Source: Nereocystis luetkeana (lineage: Eukaryota; Sar; Phaeophyceae; Laminariales; Laminariaceae). Taken from it: a stretch of DNA of 64,000 nucleotides. The translations under genes and the position numbers were made by a program. Below are positions 1 through 10,720 of this stretch, piece after piece (position 1 is the stretch's first letter; each line of letters starts with the position of its first letter). The DNA is taken from positions 3,497,501 through 3,561,500 of the forward strand of contig JARUPZ010000004.1 of assembly GCA_031213475.1 (NCBI GenBank), in the 5' to 3' direction. The notes under the pieces are model-generated. The model did not search any database, had not been told where the DNA came from, and worked only from the letters and a program-made list of their open reading frames with translations.

Positions 1-1282
1 GAAACAAAACAAAAAACGGAAAGAAAAAAAATCCCCGTCCCTCTCATGAAATATTTTTCTGCCTGATTGGAACACCTTGCACCGGTCAAAAAAAAATCCA
101 ACAGCAGAGCTTCTCTCTCAGCCTCGTACGCCGCCCGCCGCTTTCGCGACCACCTCGCCACCGATTCGGTCCGGATAAAGCTTTCCTTACTCTCTGCCAC
201 AGTGAGCCCCGTCGCCCGCCTCGCGTTAAGCCCGGTGCTCACCGTGGCCGTCGTTCGTCAGCTCGACAATGTTGTTGCTAAGATTGGGTAGCTCCCTCCG
301 TGGTTTTCAGCCCGGTCGCAAAAATAAGCACCGCTTGAATATTACCTTGCAATCCCGAAACGCCCTTATATACTCGTACATACTCGAACGAATTATTCAG
401 ATGGAGGCCAGACAGAGCCCATTCATGCTTCCCTCGTGTCTCGAGGCACACGCGACGCCTAGGCACGAAAGCGGCGACCGCGCTCCTTTCGACCCCCTCT
501 CTACCCGCCAGCACCCGCTGACACCCGCGACGGCGCTGGGTTCGCCCGCGGTGCCGTGCTCCGAGTACACCAAACGAAAGAAGAAAAAAGGAAAAAGAAT
601 CGATAGTGTCGAAAACAAAGAACTGCTGGAAAGGTCCGGCAAGTAATAAAAGGAGGCAATTTCGAAGTGGGAGCTCTGAGAGGCCAGGGATGTACCAACC
701 GAGCACGCTCAGAGAGTGAGATATCTGTAAGTAGTGCTATGGCTGCTGTGCTGTATTAATACGAATCGTACGAGTATCATTTCCCTATTTTTTACAAGCA
801 GCACACTGTGCTATCATACATACCTGGTATGATATAACTGCTGTGCTGTACTCGTAGAATTAATAGTACGAGTATCATTTCCCTAAGTATACTGCTACAT
901 CGCCGCCTCCTACCTCGTATAGCAGCACTGCAGCAGTGCATCAGCAGTACTTCTGCAGTCCTTTCTCATCGCAGACACGCGCTTGCAACGCATCAATATT
1001 GTTGTCACAAACCAGACTGCTTCTCGTTCGTAGATCGAGACGACGGAAGTTGTCCAACATTGTACAAACATGATTATTTCGCTTCAAAGAAACAGTCCAG
1101 TACGAGCACGGATGGCATATTTGCACCCGACGGACGAAAACACTTCATCAGCCAGGATATTCTTTTCTATGAAATGAATAGTACCACTACACGTCTACCT
1201 GGTACTGCTGTAGTGCTACAGCAGTACTATGCTCGTAATGTGGTTGTCGTTCAGTCCTGGAACAGTTCTATACACTGCTCAC
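1..1282. other. Window start, no gene resolved
   Basis: No gene can be defined here. Positions 60-560 are GC-rich and open in several frames without recognisable motifs; 700-950 is AT-rich and carries TACCTGGTA and TATTAATA words. Downstream exons of the minus-strand gene starting at 1380 should lie here or beyond the left edge. Minus-strand 941-1126 is open, but I could not join it to that gene by splice phase. Confidence 0.4.
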
Positions 1283-1380
1283 CGGAAATCCTGCTCCGCC
1301 TCGAAGAAGGCAGGATCGATTTCTATCCGCAGCTTGTCCTCGAGGGCCTGCAAGTGCTTCCCGGCATCCGACGTTCCCAT
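1283..1380 (-). CDS. First exon of an unrecognised minus-strand gene
   Basis: Reading leftwards, an ATG at 1380-1378 opens 32 codons plus two bases and stops at a consensus donor (GTGAGC, 1282-1277). The peptide begins MGTSDAGKHLQALEDKL and continues with an acidic, amphipathic stretch ending AEQDF. Its charge pattern and clean donor look like a genuine N-terminal exon. The next exon should start with one base completing an arginine codon (CGN), but no acceptor further left was convincing. No family is recognised. Confidence 0.4.
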
Positions 1381-4300
1381 GGCCGCTCGCTTTCAGTGTG
1401 CTCCCTCCGATAACAAAGCGACACAGGCTGTGAGCACTACTGCCTACGCAGCGAAAGGAGCCCAGAAGAAGGGTCAGAGAGGGTTAACATGGACCCCGTT
1501 GTAGAAACGCCCTCCAATTGCTTGGAACCCTGCAGAGATTTTAAATCGCCGTGTTCCGCTGCCAGATCCGGAATCGCGAGAACACCGAACACGGCTGAAC
1601 ACACAGCAGTACCAGCTACCCGCACATTGCTTCTATACAACTACTCCAACTTTGAGCTTGTTCTTGAACACCTAGTGAGGTGAACTCCGAGCCTGGTGGC
1701 GTACCATGTCTGGTAAAGGCATTTCGAGTACTCACTCGGAGAGATAGACTTACTATTAATACTCTGTTCTCATACTTTTTAAAGACGTACCCACGGGTAG
1801 ATCGTATCATATTGTATTTATGACGTATGATGAATTACCGGGTATAATTATATCATCTCGACTCGTGTAGATCAGATACCAGGTACCACGTACCTGCAGG
1901 ATACGGCAAGAAACTCTACTCGTACTCATGTTGTGATTGTGATATGTTTCTTTGGGCTGGCTGAGTGTGACCAGTGACATGATGGCTTCAATCCCTTGGA
2001 GCAGGTGTCTGAATTTGGATGATGCTAGCTCGCGTTCGGCGACCCGCCGCCGAGGCGGGGCGGGCGGTGAGGAGTTTTTCGAGCATCAAACAGGTGAGAC
2101 ATGATACGCGGAGTGCGGTATACCATGTACCTGGACGGGCTACGAGGATAGAACGGGAACTTAGGTATGATTGTTTTACGTAAGATCCTTAAAATAAGTG
2201 ATGTCACACTTCTGAAAGGCGGTACACATATGTTGTGAGCCGAAAACAAAAATGATTCGGTCTGTTCTTCGTTTTTTTGTCGAAATGACGGTAGGTTTCG
2301 GTCCGGGTGGGTTTAGCACCAAAAATAGCGAAACCGAAACCGAACACTTGTTATCGGTCGGTTTCTCGCCAAAAGCAGATGGTCGAGACTTCGAAGGATT
2401 CGGTGTGCATGTGTGTATTGTCTGTCCTTTCTACCCAGCTTCCTCAGTACACCCAGTGTCTGTCGTGATTCCTTATCCTAGAGAGATATACATTCTGTGG
2501 TCACAGACTGTGAGACAGAGGAAGACCAAAAACGAAAAATAATCGCAAATTCAAGGGTCAAGCAAGTGAAACGCCAGCGCACCGTACGAGAACTCAACAA
2601 CACAAGCAAGACCAGAAAATAAGAACAACAAGACAATAGAAAAAAAAATCTGAAATGAAACAGAATACAAATGATGCAAGGAGATCAGAAAGGCTGCTAG
2701 ACGGCAAGCATACGTACCCAGGAAGGACAGATTGCAGCACGGACGAAGCAACATGAGGGAGAGGAAGATACCGGCACACGGACGGCGGGGAGGGGAAAGG
2801 AAGCAAAGGGAGAGAGAAGGCAAAAAGCAAGAAGGAAGAGAGAAGGGGGGGAAAAGATAACACCGTACTACAGGCCGTGATAACATGGGTGCCAGTCTGA
2901 CCTAGAAAATCGATTCGGGAACCTAGCCACACCCTTTGCCGTCTCCTTGCTACTCTCGTCAATAGCGGTGCCAAGTGTCAGTACTGCCGCTGACGCCCCA
3001 CCCCCCCCATTGAACAACTCAACAAGAAACAGACAAAAAACTGCTAGACTTCAAGAGCTAGTCGAACCGATACCTAGCCACCCGATTTATTATTCGTCGA
3101 CGGCAGTATCGGTACGGCTGCCCCCCTCCCCCCCTCTCCTTGGCGCTGCTCTTGAAGTCCTCAGCTGCGTGGCGCAGCCGGCTTCTCTACGCCTCGTCTC
3201 TGTGCCACCTCGCCATGAAACAGTTCGCCGCTTCGACGACCCCCCGGTACCACTCCCCGCTCTTCTTAGCCGCCCTCGGCCATATTACCGCCTTTACACG
3301 TGTTGGTATCATTGTAGGGTAATTGTGAATCGACTCGGAAAATGGATCGGTCGGTTTTCATTTTTTCGCTCAAGTATCGGTCGTTTTCGGTCGGTTTTCA
3401 TACGCGTGTGTAGGCGTTCTTGACGTAGGAGACAGAGAAACAATAAATCGACCGAAAAACAAGTTGGTTTCCGGATTCGGTCGGTTTTCGGCAACCGAAA
3501 AACCGACCCCGAAACGGTCGGGGTCGATCGGCTACAATTGACCGAAAAACGTTTTTTCGGGTTTCGTTCACAATATTGCATGTAGAAACAGCAGTTTATT
3601 GCGAAGAACAAACACATAAATCGGTATACACTCTACACATGGCAGAACAGGAGAACCTCATCTCGTGGCCCTCTTGAGATCCTCGTCAGATCGCTGCTTT
3701 CTGTTCTCTAGGTTCCCCTCCCTCTCTTTTCATGTTTCCTGCGCTAAATGCTTGCGGATGGAAGTACCGACAGCATGGAGTGGACTCGAACAGAAATATG
3801 GTGGATGAGTAACTACTCAACACCGACGTCCCTGCACCTCTAGGGTAATACCTTCGCACAAAGCTGTTGGGTGCTCGTCACAGCAGTACGAGGTTTTGAT
3901 ATTAATAGTATACCAGGTACTGGTAGTAGATAAGTATCTGGATGTAGAGTATCTTCGTGCTCCTATGGTTTTACGTACATATGAAGCTTTCTTTAGTTAT
4001 TCACGCCTGGTAGTGCAACGAATAACATTTATCTCATACCTGGTATATTACAGTACAGCAATACCATAAGCAGAAATGTACTGCTTGCTGTATACTACGT
4101 AGTGCTGTGAGGAACAGCAGTCTGAGGGTGTGCCTTATCTCCATTCCATCTGTAGGGATCGAGCGGTGCGGAACTAAATTATTTGTTGTCGTCCGTTCCG
4201 GTTTATCTACGAGGCTTTGGGTCCATGCAGAATCCTGGGCCTCGCCAGACCAGCGCAAACGGTAACCTTCTGCACATGCCATACACAACTACAGCTACGT

Positions 4301-4841
4301 ACCTGATGCGGATCCACAGTTGGTGTCCAACTCTATCTTCATCAAACAAGACTATGCTTGTACCCGTTCGGTGGGACCGGTGTGCCCTCCTGCACAAGAA
4401 AAAGGGGGCCAACGGGTTAACACATATTTCTATTCGTCCTGTAAGCAGCTGCTCAACTCGGGCTGTATGGAATATATTCGATGTCCATAAGGTTGACCAG
4501 GTGTCAATGAGTACCACTTCATCTGGCAAATAATAATAATATATTCGGATCATTCCAATGCTTTTTGGAGGGGGTTATTGCATGCCCTGAGAAAAAGCAA
4601 AAACTTGGCGAAAAGGAGTTATGACAAGAGCATCATATTTGAATGTGTGGTGCTTTGGATGAACGGAATGAAACGAATACCCAACAAAAAAAGGATACCA
4701 GGTATAGATAGATGCATGGCACCCACGGCATGAAAGGCGATTGTGTCAAATACCAGGTATACTTCGAAGTATGATATGCCGATTTCCTCATCGCCGTTTA
4801 AGTTACTGTTGCCTTGGCGATCCGTTGCACCTCTTTGACAG
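1381..4841. other. Intergenic stretch with CCGAAA/TCGGTT word clusters
   Basis: No gene is supported. 2264-2370 and 3320-3560 are dense in interleaved CCGAAA and TCGGTT words, a pattern like subterminal repeats of hAT transposons, though no terminal repeats could be paired. 2550-2900 is purine-rich. 3212-3316 opens with an ATG and reads like a possible targeting peptide for the dehydrogenase starting at 4842, but no splice of the right phase looked convincing. TACCWGGTA motifs occur near 3911, 4037, 4698 and 4751. Confidence 0.4.
4205..4570. repeat. Dispersed repeat, copy 1 (second copy at 49.1 kb)
   Basis: This block shares long colinear similarity in the same orientation with 49118-49446. 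Shared landmarks are GGGTCCATGCA at the left, ACATGCCA, GTTGGTGTCCA, an AAGAAAAAGGGG stretch, TGGCAAATAATA, and a CATTCCAATGC/GTTCCAATCAATGC segment at the right. Both copies are diverged and neither carries a convincing protein. The second copy is flanked by GGAACGGAACGAG words. The element type is unknown. Confidence 0.6.
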
Positions 4842-6395
4842 GTTGGCGTGGTGGGCTTGGGATTGATGGGGCACGGCATTGTGCAGGTCGCCGCAATGGC
4901 TTCGTCTCCTGCCTATTCCGTTATAGCCGTGGAATCTAGCCAAGATGCTATCGATATTGGAAGGAAGCGGATCGACGACTCATTGTCGAAGATTATGTCG
5001 AAGAAAGTAAGAAACGGAAAACTGACCGCCTCAGATGCCGACAAGCAAAAGGACGAAATTTCATCTCGCGTTTCCTACGCTTCCGAGAGGGACGCCCTGG
5101 CTAACTGCGATGTGGTGATCGAAGCTATAACGGAGAACCCAGACATCAAGCTTCCGCTTTTCAAAGAGCTTGCGCGGATCACTCCACCGGATTGCATCCT
5201 GGCCTCGAACACGTCTTCGTTGAGCATTATGGTGAGTGCGTAGCATAGAGCCGTGTAGACGACTTGGCCCGGCTCGATAGAATAGTTCAATTGTATTTGA
5301 CTCTCAACCCCTACGCTAAACCCTAACCCCGACTGCCTAGGCAAGCTCTCAGAGTGAACCTGTAACGAAGATTTTGCCTGCACTGTCAACCATTTTGTCG
5401 AAGCTGGTCCAAATCTCAAACGCTAATAATGGTGGTGGCATACTCTGTTGATGGGCAGGATTTCGCTATGCTCTTGGCGCTAGACACGTCGCTGCTTTGA
5501 CAGGAGATGTTACGTGGCGCACCTTCTTGAGGGAAATATATTAGATTACCCTCGTATGTTGTTAGCGCCACGTGAAGGATATCTCCAACACGGAAACCGC
5601 CCAAGAACATTGCGTCTTGCATCTCTGTGCACCCGCGTAGGAAATGGCCGTGGCATCGGGGAGACCCTCGCATGTGGTCGGGCTACACTTCTTCAACCCT
5701 GTGCAGCTGATGAAACTCGTCGAGGTCGTGCGAACGGACGGCACGGACCCTTCCGTTTTTGAAAGGAGCAAAGCATGGGTTGAGAGTATCGGTAAACACC
5801 CCGTGTCTTGCCAAGACACACCAGGGTTCATCGTCAACAGGTGGGCTCTTACTCGCACTCTGTCCGTGAAAGACAGGGGCAAGAAAGCGGTATTTGAGGC
5901 TGCTGGCGTGTGCCTTCGTGATTAACGCTCGCCTCTGCACCCTCTTGTTTTGCGCCGGAATTGTATGTACATAGATTGCTCATTCCTGGTCTTGCCCAAG
6001 GGATGCTAATGCTTGACCGAGGCGACGGATCAGTGGAAGATATCGATAAATCCTTGGAACTCGGAGCAGGTCATCCCATGGGTCCTTTAACACTGGCGGT
6101 AAGATGAGCTAGCTAGCAGAAACTGAAATTGGAAGCATATCATTGGCACTCATCGTAGGATCGGGTGTGTTAGCTTCTCCATGCTCTTCCGCCTTCCCAC
6201 GCATCGTAGGATTACGTGGGACTGGATACTTGCCTCTCCATTCTGGATGGCTGGGCGCACAAGTACCCGAACGAGCCATCATTCGTCGTACCTGAGTGCC
6301 TGAGGGAAAAAGTAGCGGCTGGCAAATTTGGTCGGAAAACGGGAGAGGGATTCTACCTGTGGGATGGGGACAAGCGGGCGACTGTGGCACCTTAA
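4842..6395 (+). CDS. 3-hydroxyacyl-CoA (3-hydroxybutyryl-CoA) dehydrogenase, N-terminus missing
   Basis: Exons 4842-5231, 5641-5840, 5975-6098 and 6210-6395 join in phase to 299 codons plus stop, with GT-AG introns (donors GTGAGT, GTGGGC, GTAAGA). The product oxidises (S)-3-hydroxyacyl-CoA with NAD+ in beta-oxidation or butanoate metabolism, probably in mitochondria or peroxisomes. Visible motifs are the Rossmann glycine loop GLGLMGHG at the start, the catalytic region NTSSLSI, the histidine in GLHFFNP (about residue 146 of this model), PGFIVNR before the C-terminal domain, and GAGHPMGPLTLA. The end, GRKTGEGFYLW, matches the family C-terminus. The first exon starts directly in beta-strand 1, so a short 5' exon with the true start, and perhaps a targeting peptide, lies upstream and was not identified. 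Single-domain members are about 280-295 residues, so the rest is complete. No disabling change was seen. Confidence 0.93.
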
Positions 6396-7856
6396 ATATA
6401 TTAGGTATGGCGATTGGCGTGTGTACCCGCTCGTAGCTGATGTGTACGCCTAGACTCAATTGCCGATGACCGGCAATACACAGTCAAACTGTTCGAGGCA
6501 AACACGTAGCCACTGTCAGGTGACTTGTACGTGAAGCTTCAAATTGGAAGAGAAGAAGAAGATGGTGTGGTGACCCCAAGCCACAATGTTGATTGATTTG
6601 CTCAGCTGAAAGCTGATGTGCGCGTGTGCGCTCGCAGCTCGCAACAAAGGACGACCCTTACATTTCGGTCAAAGAAAAACAAAAATGAGGGAACACCCTC
6701 GTATTCCGTTCAAAATAAAATAACGAAGAGAACCCCCAGATTTACTGCAAAAAACAAGATATCTTGGGGTACATATCCATGACCCCCGTGTATAGTCTAT
6801 GTTGTTCCTCCAACCAGAACTACAGTAAAACTATGCTACCGGTCCCGGAGGGATACTGAAGATATCCTTTCCATTGTTTACCAATGACAGCACGTACTAA
6901 ATGTGCTGTCTGCCGTAGATCATGTACGTACGTACCACAGCAGTAGATCCATGGCACTACTTGTCACTGGGACTTTATTCTGTGCGTACGGGTGCACAGC
7001 AGTAAATGTGTAAAAAGACAGCTGCTGCTATCCTACTATAACTCAGACTGGAAAACTGTCTGTTGTACCTAGAATGCGTAAATGTATACCAGATGACGTA
7101 AGTGTAATCGAGTAACGAATATGATGGCTACTGACGAGTATCATCTCTCATAAAATATTGATTGGCCACAGGGCGTATTGGCAAAGCAAAGCTTAAAGAC
7201 GTTGCTTTGCTCACTCGTGTTGTCTGATCGTTGTTGGTATTGTGCATGATGCCACACGGCCACTGCTCGCCGGCGTTGCAAGAGATGTGCCCAGTGGGGA
7301 CGATAGTGAGGGTTGGGGTTCGCCATCGCAAGCAGTGGGTGTGTTTGGTTACGCGAGTAAGGTGTGGCACAAGTGTAGTATTGTTCCTATGCTGCCGCAT
7401 CTTCCTCGTAGCCGGGCGTTTTGCCGATAAACCTCGGTCAGCAACCTATGTGTTGATCGCAACTTACTCAATATTTGTTGGTGCCCGCGAGTATTTTCGC
7501 CGAATTTGCTTATTTATAGCTTTATAAGCGGGTCTTGAGTAGTACTGTATTCGGCGTTCCTCTCCCGTCGACCGTCGTTGGCGTGTTGTTCAAAGGTCTC
7601 GTCAGCTGCGTAGTGCTTCAACTGATGTGTTCATCTGCCTGAATATTATGATTCCCGCACACCGTAGTGCCGTGTACCGGTATGAATGATAGGCGGATGT
7701 ATACGTTAATATGATACGTACCAGTGTTTCCGTAGACTTACTCACTACAGTACAAGAAATATTAGGTTCTCCTTAATCCAGCCCATTACGGAGGTCGCAG
7801 CTTCCCTATGTATTATGCATTACGTGTTATCAGGACCACACCATTCACGAAACAGC
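6396..7856. other. Gene-poor stretch after the dehydrogenase
   Basis: No gene is supported. A short open segment ending at 7356 before a GTAAGG donor reads plausibly as protein (ending SQAVGVFGYA), but no upstream acceptor or start could be fixed. The rest is AT-rich with TACGTAC and CAGCAGTA words and no RNA gene that I can see. Confidence 0.3.
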
Positions 7857-8215
7857 TATTTTATTTTATTTTATTTTATTTTTAACCATCACTTTCATTT
7901 TCGTCGTATGTTTTTATTTTTACCCTCAGCGGTCTTCTTCTGGACAAGCCATGGTCACGGGTGTCGTCCCTTCTTCCCCCCTGTGCGTGCCTTCATGTTC
8001 TGTCGCGCATAGGGTTGAGCATTCCCACTGCTCGTCGATTTTCATTGAATGTAGCTAACTCACGCTTTCGCGCTTTCGGCTAATAATTTTTTATGCATGA
8101 AAGAGTCCTTACGAGTATTCACTCGGCGAGACTTGAAACCACGAAATTGATCTTAGTAGGAACACGGACCACCTACTAAGCCGCCGGGGACGCCGACTTT
8201 GGGTTAAATTGACAC
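7857..8215 (-). mobile_element. tRNA-derived SINE, minus orientation
   Basis: Read on the minus strand, this element starts with a tRNA-like head: an A-box-like CGGCTTAGTAGG near 8180 and a B-box-like GTGGTTTCAAGTC near 8140. A body follows with GTGAGTTAGCTA, TCGACGAGCAGTGGGAATGC and CTATGCGCGACA, and it ends in an (AAAAT)n tail at 7857-7883. The body matches 53811-54018 over its whole length. The head matches those at 29.3 kb and 49.7 kb, which share the CGCCCCGG start. Pol III promoter boxes plus a simple A-rich tail are the hallmark of SINEs. Confidence 0.75.
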
Positions 8216-8380
8216 ACGACACGAAATTTGAACGTGCAAGTCTGGTGAGCTTATGCTTTATTTTTACCAATCCGCCGGAGGATAAAATCACACCAAAGAA
8301 GAAACTATTAATAATAATATACCTGGTAGTAGAGAAGCGAGAATACTCCCAGTTTGAGTTCGTGTCTTGGATGATCATAC

Positions 8381-9192
8381 TAAGGGCCCATCTTAACGAG
8401 AACTTTTTTTATGATACTCCGCCAATCTTTTTGTCGTTTTATTTGATTTGCATCTGATTGGTCGAAAAGTGAATCACCCAGCAGGCATTTTGATGTTTGA
8501 TTCGAATTAAAACGAAAAAACGAATTCGACAAGAAGTCTATTGGGACTTATTTTGCTCTTCGTGTTATTCAAATCGGGGAGTTCGTCCAACTCGACGTGG
8601 CATATTCCTGAAACCGACCGCAAGCCACGCAAACTTGAGCCGTGTCGCCGACTGCTTCACAGGCGAGATCCACTTTTTCCCGAGAGACAGGGCCACCGGA
8701 GCAGCCGCAGCGCGAGGTCCGACGGTCCCTAGCACAGAGTAGACCGTCGGCGGCGCCTCAAAAAATTACAAAGCCGTCGCAAACCCAGTTTTTCATCCCT
8801 CTTTGCCTCGCGAACCACACGAGCACCGACCAGATCACGACTTCGCTCAGAAAATCGATCGATGTATCCCCGTCGCTGCTGCCTGCGTGGGGCTTCGGGG
8901 CTGCGCCAGCCACCCAAGACATCCCAAGAGCGATAGCCCCTTCGGCGGTGCCGGCAGAAACAACCGGCCGCTGCCCGCGGCGCCCCGGGGAGGACGCGGG
9001 CCGTCGCTCGCCTCGTTGGTTGCCCTCTGGTGTTCGTTGACGCCTGTGCGTTATCGGATCTCAAAAAAATATACGTTTTTCCTCGATAGGACCCAAAGGC
9101 AAATTTTTCACGAAATTCTGTTCGAATCAAATCTTTTTTAGTCTCCCTATTCGATCATCATGAAAAAGGTTGCTGGTTAAGATGGGCCCTAA
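8381..9192. mobile_element. Non-autonomous DNA element with about 35-bp terminal inverted repeats
   Basis: The left end starts TAAGGGCCCATCTTAAC and the right end is its near-perfect inverse (9157-9192). Similarity runs about 35 bp into the element through a pyrimidine-rich stretch to ATGAT. The 0.8-kb interior is GC-rich with no transposase motif, so it is probably a deletion derivative or MITE. No target-site duplication was evident. Confidence 0.65.
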
Positions 9193-9316
9193 TCGCGCCA
9201 CCACGAAGAGAGGACAGGTTTTATTTGGCTACTCGCTGCTTCTGTACTTGTTGTTTTGTTTCCCAAGGGGCATCATTAGTCACAGGAGGCTGCAACAGTA
9301 ATGTTTGCTACTGGTA

Positions 9317-9766
9317 CATGTGAAGGTGTTACCTACTGAGCTATAGGGGTAAAAGACCGATCGATTACCCAGCTCAGGGTAATCCTCATAACACTATCCC
9401 CCCCTCTAAACGGCGGGATCTTTTGGGGCGTCGGAACCGTATACATACGTCCGTACGCTGACCTACCCGCTTCGTTTTCATTACCTGGGGAAGCAGGGAA
9501 ATGTGTTTTTTAGGTGTGCACGCGCAAGCGTTTCTGTAAAAGAAACGTTCGAGGTGAGGTTCGAACCCGTGACCTGGACGACGTCAAATGTGAAGGTATT
9601 ACCTACTGAGCTATAGAGGTAAAAGACCGATCGATTACCTAGCCCAGGGAAATCCTTGTAACACTCATAGGGGGGGAGAGTGTCATAAGAATTACCCTGG
9701 GCTAGGGTCATCGATTGGTCTTTTACCCCTATAGCTCAGTAGGTAACACCTTCACATACACATTTA
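9317..9766. repeat. Cluster of three tRNA-like modules, two forming an inverted repeat
   Basis: A module containing CTATAGCTCAGTAGGTAA (a good A box) occurs three times: minus at about 9322-9375, minus at about 9586-9660, plus at about 9690-9766. Copies 1 and 2 are direct repeats that continue to a run of Gs or Cs. Copies 2 and 3 are inverted and could form a hairpin of roughly 75-bp arms. Copy 2 is followed on the minus strand by a B-box-like GGGTTCGAACC near 9562-9572, giving a complete internal pol III promoter. Acceptor-stem pairing fails, so these are tRNA-derived modules, not functional tRNA genes. Confidence 0.65.
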
Positions 9767-9947
9767 CGTATGGGTGTTTGTATTCGTCACATCGGCGTTA
9801 AGATCACGGACAGCGGGAGACTTTGTATCCCTGGACAGGTCTGCTTATTATTAAGTCGGCCGCGATCGCGCTAGGAGGGAGCGAGTCGGAGGTGCCACGT
9901 CCGGGGGCTGGAGTAGCCGTCGTCGCGGTCGCGGCGAGCGGAAAGCG

Positions 9948-10235
9948 CTACCCTGAAGTCCCCGCCTCGGCAACACGACGGGTCTTCGTGCTGCTGTCCG
10001 CCCGAGCGGCCCGCAGAACTTCCCTGGCGCGGGAAATAGAGTCCTGGGCGCGGGAAGCGGAGCGCGCGGCATCCTCGGAGGCCGCGGCGGCCGCCTTCGA
10101 GGCGCTGTCGGCGGTCTCCGAGGCTTTGGTAGCGTCGGTGGCGGTGCAAGCGGCCGCTGATGCCTCTTGTTCGGCCGCCGTGAACGCCTGTGCGCCCGGC
10201 GGCGGGCGACAGTCGGTGAAGAGGTGTCGAGACAT
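9948..10235 (-). pseudogene. Alanine-rich coiled-coil-like segment in the minus retroelement remnant
   Basis: The minus frame reads about 95 residues rich in Ala, Ser, Arg and Glu with a heptad-like rhythm. It lies between the pol C-terminal fragment and the truncated LTR. It could be a 3' ORF of the element or unrelated filler captured during deletion. No family is recognised, and overlapping open frames in this GC-rich DNA make the reading frame uncertain. Confidence 0.3.
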
Positions 10236-10344
10236 CGTCCTGGGTGACGTGGTACGGGGGAGATTTCTTGGAGAAGTTGTTGAGCACGTACTGCGTCAAC
10301 CCCGCTGCCAAGTACTTCGGCATGTCCCCACGGTCGTGGGGGTT

Positions 10345-10692
10345 GGCACAGGGCTTGCACCGTTGAACGCGCCGACGAGCATCCGCGCCGGGCATATCAG
10401 AAGGAAGATCCAAAAACAGGAGTTTTGCCCCAAGAGAAGATCCGTCCGGGGTGTCCGCTGAGAAAGGAGCTGGGGCCAACTGCGAGAACTTTGTAGGGGC
10501 CTGTCCAGTTGAGTGAGAGTTTGGCCTTGAGGACCTTGGCGTCCGTGTCGGGCTTTGCGCCTTGGCGGGTGGTGGCCGCCGTATTGTACACGCACGCCCA
10601 GCCGTCAACGCCAAATTTGGGGACCGGACGCAGAGCGTCGGCGAGGGCGGAGTTTCGGCGGTTCACGCGGGCAACAGTGGGGGCGTGGTGTT
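10345..10692 (-). pseudogene. Integrase C-terminal fragment (second copy)
   Basis: The minus frame contains NRRNSALADALRP, GGWACVYNTAAT and LSLNWTGPYKVLAVGPS, then DMPGADARRRVQRCKPC after a frameshift at the CCCC run near 10431. This is the post-catalytic integrase region of the local gypsy family. It is repeated in the same orientation at 18119-18464 with high identity. It starts right after the primer-binding site, which shows the large internal deletion. Confidence 0.75.
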
Positions 10693-10700
10693 AGCATTTT

Positions 10701-10718
10701 ATCCTGCCGACGACGCCA
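10701..10718 (-). promoter_or_regulatory. Primer-binding site of the minus-strand retroelement
   Basis: On the minus strand, two bases after the LTR end (CTTAACA), lies TGGCGTCGTCGGCAGGAT. Its complement ends in CCA, as expected for the 3' end of a tRNA primer. This fixes the LTR boundary and the minus orientation. Confidence 0.6.
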
Positions 10719-10720
10719 CT

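Noticed and set aside
278..706. Minus-strand protein gene of 142 codons
   Set aside because: GC-rich DNA open in several frames, low-complexity Arg/Phe content, no splice or start signal.
3212..3316. Mitochondrial targeting exon of the dehydrogenase
   Set aside because: Reads like a presequence, but no donor gives phase 0 with a plausible join to the exon at 4842.
5300..5335. Interstitial telomere repeat (CTAAACCCTAACCCC)
   Set aside because: Only two degenerate units inside an intron; too short to be meaningful.
8729..9130. Minus-strand gene of 133 codons
   Set aside because: Lies within a TIR element in GC-rich DNA, Arg-rich low complexity, overlapped by equally long frames on the plus strand.
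9540..9625. A tRNA gene on the minus strand
   Set aside because: Good A and B boxes, but the acceptor stem does not pair and the T-stem is weak; the A-box module is repeated nearby, so it is tRNA-derived repeat DNA.
9823..10461. Plus-strand 212-codon gene
   Set aside because: It is the antisense of the minus-oriented retroelement fragment (integrase tail and alanine-rich segment).
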